Assembly: GCA_029865225.1 (NCBI GenBank) | Contig: JAOUHJ010000034.1 | Coordinates: forward strand, 1 to 33,520 | Direction: 5' to 3' | Origin: Nitrospira sp. | Lineage (GTDB): Bacteria; Nitrospirota; Nitrospiria; Nitrospirales; Nitrospiraceae | DNA length: 33,520 nucleotides | Shown here: piece after piece, positions 8,891 through 19,643 of the stretch | How the letters are laid out: each line of letters opens with the position of its first letter | Position numbering within the stretch: the first letter of the stretch is position 1 | Notes under the pieces: model-generated | Databases searched by the model: none | The model's input: the letters and a program-made list of their open reading frames with translations, nothing else | What the model was told of the DNA's origin: nothing | Translations under genes and position numbers: made by a program

Positions 8891-9796
8891 TCAGGAGGCT
8901 GGGCTGCGTCCCTTGTGTGACAGAGCCTCGAAGCCGGATGTGACATCAAACAGTTCCTCATCGATACCGCTCTGCCGCAAACGATGGAATGTCCCGTTGA
9001 GGTGTTCCAGCAATTCGTCGATATTTTTGTCGGCGCGCTGCATCGCCGCCAGGCGGCTCGCGTTCTCGCTCGCGAGGGATTCGGCGCAGGCTCGGAAGAG
9101 CGAGACAAAAAGATATTCGCGGATGAGCACCCGCAAGGTCGCGGTGCCGCGACCTATGACCTCGGGCAAGTTTCCGGTCGGCCAAGGACGTTCCGCCGAC
9201 TTGCGTCGCCAGGACTCGTCCAACGGTAGCAGTCGCTGACTAACTGGGGCATATACCGCCCCGGCGGTGGGGCGGTTGTAGAAGAGGTGAAGTTCGGTGA
9301 GGTCACCCTGGCTGTGGTAGGTCTCGCTCTCGACGAGAATCTGCCCGACGAGCGGGGTGATGGCCTTGATGGAGTTCGGCACAGCGAAGAGTCCAACCGG
9401 CGGCAGCCCCGCGTCCGACAGGCGGTCATGCACACGTTCGCCGACCGCCCAGATCTGCGGTTTACCGGGAAGAGCGGCCAGGGTTTTCACCGCAAAATCA
9501 CCTACCACATCATTGAACTGCCCCACCAGCCCCTGATCGGAACCGAATACAACCGCACCGACGGAGGCCTCATCGGTGCGTCCTGTACACGTGGTCAACA
9601 GCCCTTCCGGCCTGCTTTCCCGGAAACACACGCTCAACCCCAGCTCCACAGTGCGATAGTAGTCGGCCAACGCGCGCACTGATTGCTCGTATTGGCCGAT
9701 ACTCGATCCGGCCAGGGCTTTCATTGTGCGGACCACGGACTGGAGATCTCTAGCACCGTTGATCTTACGGCGCAGGCTCGCCGTCGTCTCGCTCAT
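8891..9796 (-). CDS. atpG: N-ATPase gamma subunit
   Basis: The central rotor-shaft subunit of F1, 301 residues. The N-terminal helix [23 protein letters not shown] matches the gamma signature in register with the family, and the C-terminal helix has [22 protein letters not shown]. The middle is a Rossmann-like segment with [14 protein letters not shown]. It is the last gene of the operon; its ATG overlaps the atpA stop as ATGA and is preceded by GAGGAG at 5-base spacing. The sequence is closer to N-type than to standard F-type gammas by context (operon order) rather than by a single motif. A short remnant of another gamma follows about 70 bases downstream. Confidence 0.93.
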   Translation of the reverse strand: MSETTASLRRKINGARDLQSVVRTMKALAGSSIGQYEQSVRALADYYRTVELGLSVCFRESRPEGLLTTCTGRTDEASVGAVVFGSDQGLVGQFNDVVGDFAVKTLAALPGKPQIWAVGERVHDRLSDAGLPPVGLFAVPNSIKAITPLVGQILVESETYHSQGDLTELHLFYNRPTAGAVYAPVSQRLLPLDESWRRKSAERPWPTGNLPEVIGRGTATLRVLIREYLFVSLFRACAESLASENASRLAAMQRADKNIDELLEHLNGTFHRLRQSGIDEELFDVTSGFEALSHKGRSPAS

Positions 9797-11430
9797 GACT
9801 TCTCCTCGGCCTCTGCCTTTGGCTTCGGTGTAGTCGCCGGCTCGGGCTTCGGTTTGGCGTGTACATCAGATGTGGGTTTGTCTTTGGAGTCAGGATTTGA
9901 TCCCGGCTTAGCCTGGAAACGGACGAGTGAACGGCGGGCGATCTTGATGATCGTGTCGCGATCCTCATCGCTCAACGTCTCGGCGGTTTCGAATCGCGTA
10001 CATACTTCCGCCGGGATGTGCGCCGCCGCCTCGTGCAAGGCGTGCTCGGCGTCCGTCATCTGGTCGATCGGCACCGGATCGAAGAGTTTCGCGGTCAACG
10101 CCAGCAACACAGCGATTTGTGCGGCCACGGATTCCGGGGAGAATTCCGGCTGTTTGAGACAGGCACGAATACGCCGCCCATGCTCGATGATCTTGCGGGT
10201 GTCCTCATCCAGCCTGGCGCCGAACCTGGCAAAAGTCTCGAGCTCCTCAAACTGTGCGTAGGCGAGCTTGAGATCGCCTGCCACGGCACGGTAGGCTGCG
10301 CGTTGCGCCTTGCCGCCGACGCGCGAGACAGATTTACCGACATCGACCGCGGGCAGTACGCCTAATTCGAACAACGACGGTGAGAGGTAAATCTGCCCGT
10401 CCGTGATGGAAATGAGGTTGGTCGGAATGTAGGCGGAAATGTCCTGCGCTTCAGTTTCGATAATAGGCAGCGCGGTCAGTGATCCGCCACCGAGTTCCGG
10501 GCGCAAGTGCGTGGCCCGTTCCAGCAGCCGCGCGTGGAGGTAGAAGATGTCGCCGGGAAACGCCTCGCGGCCGGGCGGGCGACGCAGCAATAGAGATAGT
10601 TCGCGATAGGCGCGCGCATGATGGGTGAGGTCGTCGTACACGATCAGCACATCCCGGCCTTGCGCCATGAAATGCTCCGCAATGCTGGTCGCGGCGTACG
10701 GAGCGATGTAGGCGAGGCCGGGTGGATCGTTGCCTTCGGTTACGACCACAATGGTGTAATCCATCGCGCCTTGCTCTCGCAGGGCGGCGACCACTTTGGC
10801 CACGCCGGATGCACGCTGGCCAATGGCGCAATATACGCAGAGCACATTTTGGTCGCGTTGATTGAGAATCGTATCGAGCGCGATCGTGGTCTTGCCTGTC
10901 TGCCGGTCGCCGACGATCAATTCGCGCTGGCCGCGCCCGATGGGGATAAGCGCATCGATGACCTTGATACCGGTTTGCAACGGTACGGTGACGGGCGCGC
11001 GGTCCATGATGTGCGGTGCAGTGCGCTCGATGGGTAGACGCCCGCTGGTCACCACCGGGCCCTTCCCGTCCAGAGGCCGGCCCAAGGGATTAAGAATGCG
11101 TCCGATCAATGCGTTTCCCACCGGCACGTCCATCACGTGTCCCCTGCGTTCGACTTCATCGCCCGTATGCAGCTGCCAGTAGTCGCCCAACAGAACCACG
11201 CCGATTTCGTCTTCATCGACGTTGAATGCGATGCCATATACATCTCCGGCAAACCTCAGCACCTCCTCAAAACCCACGCCGGAGAGGCCTGAGACCTTTG
11301 CGATGCCCGTGGCGATACTCGTAATCGTGCCGATTTCCCGCGGCCTCAGTTGGTGCACGAATGCATCCCGCACCTGGCTTATTCCGGTAAACGCGCGGTC
11401 GAACACGTTCTGGAGGCTCTCAGGTTCCAT
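9793..11430 (-). CDS. atpA: N-ATPase alpha subunit
   Basis: The regulatory nucleotide-binding subunit of F1, 545 residues against about 505 for standard alphas. Walker [10 protein letters not shown] is at residues 174-182, and the Walker B region reads [18 protein letters not shown] with [15 protein letters not shown] after it. The phosphate-binding Arg segment [15 protein letters not shown]-like motif appears as [17 protein letters not shown]. The last 28 or so residues are a Lys/Pro/Glu-rich tail ([18 protein letters not shown]), probably disordered, which accounts for the extra length. It starts 2 bases after the b-subunit gene, with no strong ribosome site, and overlaps atpG by 4 bases, so it is likely coupled on both sides. 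Confidence 0.96.
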   Translation of the reverse strand: MEPESLQNVFDRAFTGISQVRDAFVHQLRPREIGTITSIATGIAKVSGLSGVGFEEVLRFAGDVYGIAFNVDEDEIGVVLLGDYWQLHTGDEVERRGHVMDVPVGNALIGRILNPLGRPLDGKGPVVTSGRLPIERTAPHIMDRAPVTVPLQTGIKVIDALIPIGRGQRELIVGDRQTGKTTIALDTILNQRDQNVLCVYCAIGQRASGVAKVVAALREQGAMDYTIVVVTEGNDPPGLAYIAPYAATSIAEHFMAQGRDVLIVYDDLTHHARAYRELSLLLRRPPGREAFPGDIFYLHARLLERATHLRPELGGGSLTALPIIETEAQDISAYIPTNLISITDGQIYLSPSLFELGVLPAVDVGKSVSRVGGKAQRAAYRAVAGDLKLAYAQFEELETFARFGARLDEDTRKIIEHGRRIRACLKQPEFSPESVAAQIAVLLALTAKLFDPVPIDQMTDAEHALHEAAAHIPAEVCTRFETAETLSDEDRDTIIKIARRSLVRFQAKPGSNPDSKDKPTSDVHAKPKPEPATTPKPKAEAEEKS

Positions 11431-11432
11431 GT

Positions 11433-12254
11433 TCAGTGGCTCTGTGTTTGTGGCTGAGGTTCTTCGGATTGAGGTTCGGCCTTGGCCTGAGACGTATCTT
11501 TCTTTGTCAGTAATTCGCCGACGCCTTTTTCCAGCGACAGGAGATAATCCGCGATGCTCCAGGCCACTTTGTGTCCATTCGTAGTGAATTCGATTCCGCT
11601 GATCAAATCCGGCGCGGTCTCAAACCGGACGGCGATTTCAGCCGAGAAGGTTTCATTGAGTGCCTGTTGTATCGCCGCCCGTTCCTCCGCCGGTAAGTCA
11701 AACGCGCTGCGCACGCGCGCGGGGCTCGATGATGTCTTGAGGGCCGCGGCGAGGCCTGCTTTTGCCTCCCCGTCCATCCCTTGCAAGCGGCGAATGAACA
11801 CCTCTCCTATGCGCTCTTCCAGACTGGTCGTGGCGAGATCCCTCAGTGCCTTTCGCGCAATGGCAAACACTTCCTGCTGGGTCCGGCGACTGATGGCTTG
11901 ATTGAGGTGATGAGCATCGTTTCTCAGCGTTTCCTGTCGCTTGGCACTCAAGGCGTCGGCCGCCTGCCGTGCTTCGTCGAGGAGCCGCTGACGTTCAGCT
12001 TTCGCCTCGTCTGTCGCCTGGCTCAAGAGTGCGGCAAGCTGCCGGTCGAACTCCTTGTTTTTGCGCTGGAACTCGTCACGCTCCTCTTGAGCTTCAGTTT
12101 GTTTCGCGGCGGCATCGGCGAGTTCACCGACGATACGCTTCTCCCGCTCATCGATGGCATGGAGAATGGGTTTGTATAGAAAACGCCTCATCAACCACAC
12201 CAAGATGAGAAAGTTGAGCGCCTGCGCAATGACGGTGAACCAATCGATCAGCAT
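11433..12254 (-). CDS. atpF: N-ATPase b subunit with delta-like C-terminal part
   Basis: The peripheral stalk subunit, 273 residues, much longer than a standard b (about 160). Residues 1-25 form the membrane anchor ([21 protein letters not shown]), then a long charged helix rich in Lys, Glu, Gln and Ala runs to about residue 165. The remainder ([20 protein letters not shown], then a [20 protein letters not shown] segment) resembles the C-terminal part of the delta subunit. N-ATPase operons lack a separate delta gene, as here, and the extended b is thought to take over that job. The protein ends with a Glu/Pro/Gln-rich tail. It starts 3 bases after atpE. Confidence 0.93.
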   Translation of the reverse strand: MLIDWFTVIAQALNFLILVWLMRRFLYKPILHAIDEREKRIVGELADAAAKQTEAQEERDEFQRKNKEFDRQLAALLSQATDEAKAERQRLLDEARQAADALSAKRQETLRNDAHHLNQAISRRTQQEVFAIARKALRDLATTSLEERIGEVFIRRLQGMDGEAKAGLAAALKTSSSPARVRSAFDLPAEERAAIQQALNETFSAEIAVRFETAPDLISGIEFTTNGHKVAWSIADYLLSLEKGVGELLTKKDTSQAKAEPQSEEPQPQTQSH

Positions 12255-12257
12255 CGG

Positions 12258-12539
12258 TTACTTTCCCGTGGCTAGCGCGATGGCGTGGTTCCAAAAGGGA
12301 TTGGCGAACAGGAGAATCATCGACACCACGAAACAGTAGATCGCCGTGGACTCGATCATCGCCAGGCCCACGAATAAGGTCCGGGTGATGGTCGCGGAGG
12401 CATCTGGTTGCTGGGCCAGTGACGTCAGCGCGCTCGAGACCGCCTTCCCCTCGCCCAATGCAGGCCCGATAGCCCCGAAGCTAGTGGTAATGCCTGCAGT
12501 AACAATTGATGCCACCGCAATAATCGTCAAACTATCCAT
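12258..12539 (-). CDS. atpE: N-ATPase c subunit with sodium-binding signature
   Basis: The rotor-ring proteolipid, 93 residues from the ATG at 12539, with two hydrophobic helices joined by the polar loop LAQQPDAS. The ion-binding carboxylate is Glu63 in GLAMIESTAIY. Around it, Ser64, Thr65 and Tyr68 match the known Na+ ligand set ES(T)..Y of Na+-dependent c rings, and helix 1 has Glu30 (GPALGEGKAV) where such rings have Gln or Glu. This pattern is described for N-ATPases and predicts Na+ rather than H+ translocation. A longer frame from 12575 exists, but a clean AAAGGAG lies 6 bases before the ATG at 12539, and the longer form would prepend a charged, non-helical stretch. Confidence 0.95.
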   Translation of the reverse strand: MDSLTIIAVASIVTAGITTSFGAIGPALGEGKAVSSALTSLAQQPDASATITRTLFVGLAMIESTAIYCFVVSMILLFANPFWNHAIALATGK

Positions 12540-12545
12540 CCGTAT

Positions 12546-12552
12546 CTCCTTT
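12546..12552 (-). promoter_or_regulatory. Ribosome binding site of atpE
   Basis: On the minus strand this is AAAGGAG, 6 bases before the ATG at 12539. It is the strongest such site in the operon, which suits the high copy number of c subunits per complex, and it settles the start of atpE. Confidence 0.65.
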
Positions 12553-12571
12553 GGTTGTCGTAGTTCATCAT

Positions 12572-13267
12572 TCAATGTTTTGCCTCTGGTTCAGGCTTGG
12601 GCCTACGGACTCGCGTGGCAGCCGCGATGTACACCGCCGCCAGGATGCTGAAAATGTAGGCCTGCACCATGCCGGTGAGCAGACCGAGCGCCGTCATGGC
12701 GATCGGAAAGATAAAGGGCGTAATAGTCAGCAGGATGCCGATAATCATGGCTCCGCTCATCATGTTGCCGAATAGACGGACGGCCAGGGCCAGCGTGCGG
12801 GACATTTCGCTGATGATATTAAACGGCAACATGATGGCCGTTGGCTGTGCGTAGGACTTGAGGTATCCGCCCACGCCTTGCTCTTCAATGCCGAACAACG
12901 GGACGGCCACGAACACACACAACGCCAGCGCCGTGGTGGTCGAGAGCGAACCGGTCGGCGGTTCATAGCCGGGGATAACGGTGCCAAGGCTGGCGGCGGC
13001 GACAAATAGGAAGAGCGTACCCAAAAATGGGAGATATTTCTTCGGGTGGCGGAGGCCAACTTCTTCGATTTGTTTCTCAATAGCAGTAACGATGATCTCC
13101 ACAAAGTTCTGCCAGCGGGAACGTCGCAGGCCCGTGGACAGTTTGCGCGTGATGAGTAGCGATCCGACCGCCAGCACGAACATCAGCCCCCACGTCAACA
13201 CAATCGTGGCGTTGAGTTTGAAAAACCCATATTGCCAGAAGATGATCTCGTCGGGACTAAGACGCAT
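12572..13267 (-). CDS. atpB: N-ATPase a subunit
   Basis: The stator membrane subunit forming the ion half-channels, 231 residues with five or six hydrophobic helices. The essential Arg is residue 164 in LALAVRLFGNMMSG, the canonical motif of helix 4. The final helix contains MTALGLLTGMVQAYIFSILAAVYIA, followed by a short basic tail ending in the stop. GGAGG lies 6 bases before the ATG, inside the end of atpR, which it overlaps by 11 bases. The stop lies 33 bases before the atpE start. Confidence 0.95.
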   Translation of the reverse strand: MRLSPDEIIFWQYGFFKLNATIVLTWGLMFVLAVGSLLITRKLSTGLRRSRWQNFVEIIVTAIEKQIEEVGLRHPKKYLPFLGTLFLFVAAASLGTVIPGYEPPTGSLSTTTALALCVFVAVPLFGIEEQGVGGYLKSYAQPTAIMLPFNIISEMSRTLALAVRLFGNMMSGAMIIGILLTITPFIFPIAMTALGLLTGMVQAYIFSILAAVYIAAATRVRRPKPEPEAKH

Positions 13268-13571
13268 GACCGGCCTCCTTTGCCGGGGAATTGTGGTGCC
13301 CGACCGGCGGGCCGGTCAACCGCGTCACAGTGAAATGCGCGATGACAAATCCAAGGAGACACAGCAGCAACCGCTCCCAGTGACCGCCCGCTACAAAGTA
13401 AAATCCGGCAAGGACGATACCAGTCCGCAACAGCAAGCTTCCCAGAAACCACAGCGCTGGACGTTTCGCAGAAACACCCTGCCGTACCGTCCACCAAAGG
13501 CCGCCAAAGAACATCGTCCCCAGCAAAACGCCTGCTATCAATGCATCCATCAGGCTCACTGATTCATTCAT
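13257..13571 (-). CDS. atpR: N-ATPase-associated membrane protein AtpR
   Basis: A 104-residue, three-helix membrane protein found only in N-ATPase operons. It fits by position (between atpQ and atpB), size, and the sequence GVLLGTMFFGGLWWTVRQG with LLRTGIVLAGFYFVAGGHW. AtpR is proposed to help assemble the Na+-selective c ring through conserved polar or Arg residues in its helices; the Arg of LLRTGIV is a candidate. I start it at the ATG at 13571, which overlaps the end of atpQ by 8 bases; a frame extending further upstream only reads through atpQ in another frame. Confidence 0.9.
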   Translation of the reverse strand: MNESVSLMDALIAGVLLGTMFFGGLWWTVRQGVSAKRPALWFLGSLLLRTGIVLAGFYFVAGGHWERLLLCLLGFVIAHFTVTRLTGPPVGHHNSPAKEAGHAS

Positions 13572-13894
13572 GGTTATTCTCCTCTTGCTCGCGTATTTCT
13601 CTGCCTTCCTTAGCAACCCAATGCCACGCAATGAAACAGCCGATCGCGAGGCCGGCGACCAGCAGGGCCACCGTCCAAGAACGGCCACCTGGATAGTGCC
13701 GGTCCAGCCAGAGCCCGATGGCTGCGCCCAGCAGTGTCGGCACCGCCACCGACCAACCCACCATGCCCATCATGCCCAAGCCGGACCAGACGGTCTGCGT
13801 GACATGACGTTGCGCCTTGAGCTTGCGAGCCGCCTTCACGCTTACCTGGTGGCTGAATTCCGTCTCGCCCTCCGCAGGCTTTTCTTCCGGCTCT

Positions 13895-13902
<8 letters not shown>
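13564..13902 (-). CDS. atpQ: N-ATPase-associated membrane protein AtpQ (AtpI-like)
   Basis: A 112-residue protein with a charged N-terminus (MSEEPEEKPAEGETEF), two hydrophobic helices (MVGWSVAVPTLLGAAIGLWLD and SWTVALLVAGLAIGCFIAWHW) joined by RHYPGG, and a Glu-rich C-terminus. It resembles AtpI, the assembly and Mg2+-related protein of standard operons, and occupies the atpQ slot of N-ATPase operons. It overlaps atpC by 8 bases and atpR by 8 bases. Confidence 0.9.
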
Positions 13903-16277
<2,375 letters not shown>

Positions 16278-16578
16278 CTAGTAAATGATCGGCAGTCGCG
16301 TGTTATTGACTATCAGCATCAGCCGTCGATGTTTCAGCGGCCGCTCCGGATCCCGGGTGTAGTGCGATACGTCCTCTGACACTTCGGTGTGACTTAGCGG
16401 AACCGAAATTGTTTGTTTCATATGAGTCATATGCGTCTCGCATGGAGAGATCAACAAGTTCGGCATTGCATCCTGTCACCACCGCATTCAAACCCTCTTC
16501 GTCACGGAAATCGACGGCAATCCGTTCCTCAGGATCAATCCACGGCGCGATCTTTTTCACTTTCTCCTGTTTGGTCAC
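16278..16578 (-). pseudogene. Frameshifted copy of the small paralogous protein (copy 1)
   Basis: Aligned with the intact copy at 18184-18609, the frame opens at a GTG (16578, with AGGAG 6 bases before it) as TKQEKVKKIAPWIDPEERIAV and runs to VDLS. There the DNA has one extra base (a C at about 16441 on the plus strand), after which similarity continues in another frame as THMKQTISVPLS and DPERPLKHRRLMLIV. It ends at PIIY with a TAG where the intact copy has an AAG codon and 40 more residues. The first 44 positions share 28 identities. Function unknown. One insertion plus a nonsense change make this a clear pseudogene, assuming the base call is right. Confidence 0.8.
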
Positions 16579-16848
16579 ACAGTTCTCCTCTCCTTCTTTC
16601 TTCAGTTTCTGTGTGCAACAGAATGATACGCGTGCGACGCACAAACCCGCTGAACATTGCTGCTCTCAAACCAACAGCATGACATTACGCGTAGATAACA
16701 GTTAATAAGAGCAGAGTGTGTGCCAGGAAGTTCCGGAAGAACAGCATCTGCCGATCGCATACGCACAGAGATTTCTGTGAGTGTAGAAGAAGGTACGATA
16801 GAAATGGGAAGACTCCTATGGGGCATTTCAGATCACACTACCACAAGT

Positions 16849-16869
16849 CCTGTCGCAAAAAGCGACAGG
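16849..16869 (-). terminator. Perfect 8-bp hairpin downstream of the LOG-family gene
   Basis: CCTGTCGC, a five-base loop and GCGACAGG form a perfect stem. It lies about 60 bases past the stop of the LOG-family gene. No T-run follows on the minus strand, so it may be an RNA-stability or attenuated terminator hairpin rather than a classical terminator. Confidence 0.4.
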
Positions 16870-16931
16870 GGAACTATGGAGCCGTGCCCTCAAGCCTCAT
16901 CCCTGATGTGAATTTTTCGAGGGTCTACTAT

Positions 16932-17891
16932 TTACAAAATGGACGCAAGGGGTTCCCCCGCGCCTTCATACCAACGCAGAATCCCTTCCCAAATATCCTG
17001 TGCCGTCTCGGCGAACCAAAACAATTCCCGGTCCTCGAGATCGATAACGCCCTCGTCCACCAGAAAATCCACGTTGAAGGCCTGCCGCCAATAGTGCTCG
17101 CCAACCAAGACCACCGGCACCGGCTTGATCGTGCGTGTTTGCACCAGAGCGAGAGTTTCGAAGATTTCGTCGAGCGTCCCGTAGCCACCAGGAAAGGCAA
17201 CAAGGGCTTTGGCCCGCAAGAGAAAATGCAATTTGCGGATCGCAAAGTAATGAAATTGAAAGCAGAGGTCGGGCGTGATATAGGGATTCGGATACTGCTC
17301 ATGGGCGAGATGAATATTCAAACCAACCGTCTTGGCACCGACATCATAGGCTCCACGGTTCGCAGCTTCCATAATGCCGGGGCCGCCACCGGTCACCACC
17401 ACAAGCCGATTATTTCCCGTAGCTTCACTGCTTCGTGCCACGAGCCGACCAAACTCGCGGGCCACGTCGTAATAGCCGCTTTTGGCAAGCAGACGTTCTG
17501 CGACACTGAGGCGGCTGGCCAGTTCGCGATTAGTTGGGTCCGCTGATTGGGCCTTGCGCAATACCGTTACTTTCTGCTTCGCGGCAACAGGCTCCGGGAT
17601 ACGAGTGCCACCGAAGACGACGATGGTCCGCCGGACATCGTGTCGGTTCAACAGGATCTGGGGTTTCAGGTAGTCCAATTGAAGACGCATCCCCCTCGCC
17701 TCACCGCTCTGGAGGAACTCCATGTCTTCATCGGCTTCCCGATAGGTGGGACTATCGAGAATCGCCTGGATGCGCTGCTGCGCCTCCGGGTCTTCCTCGA
17801 CCGGCTTGGGCCGTTGCCACGGCAGTGGCTCACGCCGTTGTGAGGGATGCGGCGGCGCGGGAATCATGGTTTTCTTCAACATGTCAGACAT
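16932..17891 (-). CDS. LOG-family protein (TIGR00730-like nucleotide 5'-monophosphate nucleosidase)
   Basis: A 319-residue Rossmann-fold protein. The family motifs are both present: VVVTGGGPGIMEAANRG (about residues 164-180) and FPGGYGTLDEIFETL (233-247), which form the active site of LOG phosphoribohydrolases that release the base from nucleoside 5'-monophosphates. About 85 extra residues precede the fold: a Pro-rich start, then a helical stretch. Bacterial members act in nucleotide recycling or cytokinin-like compound formation; which applies here cannot be read from the sequence. An AAGGG lies 7 bases before the ATG. It stands alone between the two copies of the small paralogous protein, and no known metabolic partner is adjacent. 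Confidence 0.93.
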   Translation of the reverse strand: MSDMLKKTMIPAPPHPSQRREPLPWQRPKPVEEDPEAQQRIQAILDSPTYREADEDMEFLQSGEARGMRLQLDYLKPQILLNRHDVRRTIVVFGGTRIPEPVAAKQKVTVLRKAQSADPTNRELASRLSVAERLLAKSGYYDVAREFGRLVARSSEATGNNRLVVVTGGGPGIMEAANRGAYDVGAKTVGLNIHLAHEQYPNPYITPDLCFQFHYFAIRKLHFLLRAKALVAFPGGYGTLDEIFETLALVQTRTIKPVPVVLVGEHYWRQAFNVDFLVDEGVIDLEDRELFWFAETAQDIWEGILRWYEGAGEPLASIL

Positions 17892-18035
17892 AGAATGCCC
17901 TTCTTCCTCATTCGTGCGGCTATAGTCGATGAATTCAGTGCGGCTAGAGCATGTCAGTTATTCAAACTAGGCACACTTATAAATCAGCCGGCTCTCGATC
18001 ACCAGCCCTCTTCTGCTTATCTCTGTCCACACCGA

Positions 18036-18143
18036 CTAGAAGCGAGGCCCCGCCCCTTTGTGAGTATGATGATCCCACCCGTTGTTCAGCCGAACCCCGC
18101 CGATATCCAGAACCAACGTCGTGACCTGGATCTCCCTTTTCAT
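18036..18143 (-). pseudogene. N-terminal stub of a HAD-superfamily hydrolase
   Basis: From the ATG at 18143 (GAGG just before it) the frame reads MKREIQVTTLVLDIGGV and then NNGWDHH before a TAG at 18036. The pattern VLDIGGVL(L)xNGWDHH is the start of a HAD-type hydrolase, whose first Asp is the nucleophile in D.GG. Only about 35 residues remain of a family that normally spans about 200. Just past the stop another short frame (LVIESRLIYKCA) resembles the C-terminal part of the small paralogous protein, LVIDS..PPIIYKYV, and may be a further fragment of that family. Confidence 0.55.
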
Positions 18144-18183
18144 GTGGCCGCCTCAACACCCTCAACCACCTTGCATAGCTTGT

Positions 18184-18609
18184 TCATCGAGCCAACCGTA
18201 TGATACGCGACTTGGGAATCAGGTGGTACATGTGAGAATCTCCCCCAACCGGTTCCTCGCCCGGCGCAAACAGATCGTCTGGCACGTCACGAGAGGTGTT
18301 CACGTACTTGTAAATGATCGGTGGTCTCGTGCTATCGATCACTAACATCAATCGGCGCTGTTTGAGCGGCCGCTCCGGATCGCGCTTGTAATGTGAAGGA
18401 TCTTCCGACACGATCACCCGGCTCAGCGGAACGGCAATCCGCTGTTTCATATGAGTCACACGCGTCTCGATGGAGAGATCAACCGACTGGTCGCTACAGC
18501 CCATCACTTCGGCGTTCAGGTCCTGGGCGTCCAGGAAATTCACCGTGATCCGTTCTTCCGGATTAATCCACGGAATAATCTTCTTCGGCTTTTCTTGATT
18601 GGTCATCAT
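18184..18609 (-). CDS. Conserved small protein of unknown function (intact copy 2 of a local family)
   Basis: I do not recognise this 141-residue protein. It is soluble by composition, charged, with no signal peptide or membrane helix. The core reads PWINPEERITVNFLD, then a Cys in EVMGCSDQSVDLS, THMKQRIAVPLS, DPSHYKRDPERPLKQRRL and PPIIYKYVN. The alternating short strands and the RR/PERP motifs suggest a small beta-rich domain, but that is a guess. Two ATGs in tandem (MM) are possible starts; GAGG precedes them. A frameshifted copy lies at 16278-16578 and an N-terminal piece of a third at 33260-33442. Selection appears to have kept this copy open. Confidence 0.75.
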   Translation of the reverse strand: MMTNQEKPKKIIPWINPEERITVNFLDAQDLNAEVMGCSDQSVDLSIETRVTHMKQRIAVPLSRVIVSEDPSHYKRDPERPLKQRRLMLVIDSTRPPIIYKYVNTSRDVPDDLFAPGEEPVGGDSHMYHLIPKSRIIRLAR

Positions 18610-18969
18610 GCGTCCTCATAATTTGTCATGCAGTGCTGTTCTGAATGATCGGTGCACCCGTTGACGTCCGGTTACGATCACAGACCAATACCAAGGACGA
18701 ACCGCTACGGCTAACAGCCGGTCGACAACCTATTCTTGGGCCAAGCAAAAAGAGCACCTCCAATCAATGCTCAATTGACGCATGCTGTTGATCGCACGAA
18801 TGTTTTACGGAGCAGACTATGTGCCAGAACCCTCCTGCCTGGAAAGCAACAATCTTCACCCATAATAGAAGAAGGTTTTCGGAACGAGCCTAGAGAATTA
18901 GAAATGGATCAAAAGACCATTCATGTGGGGCATTTCGCATCTGGACAAACTATCCATTGACGCAAAAAG
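18610..18969. other. Non-coding stretch between copy 2 and the atpD remnant
   Basis: I see no gene. The stretch 18815-18945 shares short blocks in the same order with 16715-16832 upstream of copy 1: GTGCCAG, TAGAAGAAGGT, AGAAATGG and TGGGGCATTTC (plus-strand reading). The shared blocks lie upstream of both small-protein copies, so they may be an old common promoter or leader region. Confidence 0.4.
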
Positions 18970-19137
18970 GAACAAGATGCTCGTCGAGTTGCGCCAAGAC
19001 CTCAATGCAATTGTCCCCTCCTGCGCGTGCAGCAACGAGTAGATAGGCGGCAAACGACCATTAAACTGTACATCGACGACACTGCCGCGCACCGAGAGGA
19101 CAGTGCCAAGGTTCGAAGGACTGGTTGTGTACTTCAT
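18970..19137 (-). pseudogene. 5' remnant of a second, diverged N-ATPase atpD
   Basis: From the ATG at 19137, with GAGG 5 bases ahead, the frame matches the start of the intact beta subunit: [15 protein letters not shown] and PPIYSLLHAQEGTIA. Over 34 aligned residues 26 are identical, so it is an old or foreign copy and not a fresh duplicate. One base is missing near 19008 (ATTGCATTGAG where the intact gene has ATTGCCATTGAG); the similarity then resumes in another frame as [12 protein letters not shown] and ends near 18973. Nothing of the remaining 440 residues follows. Sequence just before the ATG also resembles the intact gene (TGGAAAGGCGTAT versus TGGAAAGACGTAT). Confidence 0.85.
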
Positions 19138-19209
19138 ATTTTCCTCTCGCCGATACACCGTCACTTTATTTAAATATACGCCTTTCCAGCCATCACTTTC
19201 TCCTCCTAC

Positions 19210-19598
19210 CTACCTGCCATCCCGACTCCACTTCCAGTTCCAGATTTCCGGCATGTCTTGGCCGTGCGTGTCGATGTATTGCTTGTGCTCGATGAGTTTG
19301 TCCTTGAGTTGCTGCTTCCGATAGAGGTCCTTATCTCCGGTCTGCCGCAGGCGGTCAATGGTGTCCATCACGAGATGGAAGCGGTCCAGATCGTTCAGCA
19401 CCGTCATGTCGAAGGGCGTCGTGCCCCGGTGCCTCAGCAACATGTGCCTCACCTCTACGACGTCAGCGGCCGCTTCAGCAGCGGATTGTCGCACAGATCA
19501 ATCTGGCCGACCGAGAGATAGTTTGCGGCACGCCAGGAGGCATCCAACTTGTGGAGCAGTTCCGGAGAGAGCGCGTTTGTTTTCTTTTGTAGTTTCAT
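19210..19598 (-). pseudogene. Phosphoketolase reduced to its two ends
   Basis: The ATG at 19598 opens [37 protein letters not shown], the hallmark N-terminus of xylulose-5-phosphate/fructose-6-phosphate phosphoketolase, and stops at 19455. In another frame the C-terminus follows at once: [39 protein letters not shown] and MPEIWNWKW, ending at a TAG at 19210. Intact enzymes have about 790 residues; here about 45 and 85 remain. The centre, with the thiamine-diphosphate sites, is gone and the two parts are out of frame, so no enzyme can be made. Phosphoketolase would split sugar phosphates to acetyl phosphate. Confidence 0.85.
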
Positions 19599-19643
19599 GG
19601 GCCGTCTAAAATTGGACGATCGTAATAAGAATGAGCGGCCGGG

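Noticed and set aside
8880-8920. GCCC...GGGC complementarity at the end of atpG as a terminator
   Set aside because: The stem is only four base pairs and no T-run follows.
9683-11584. Several long plus-strand open frames across the atpA and atpG region
   Set aside because: They lie antisense to well-identified subunits and reflect GC-rich codon usage; none shows family motifs.
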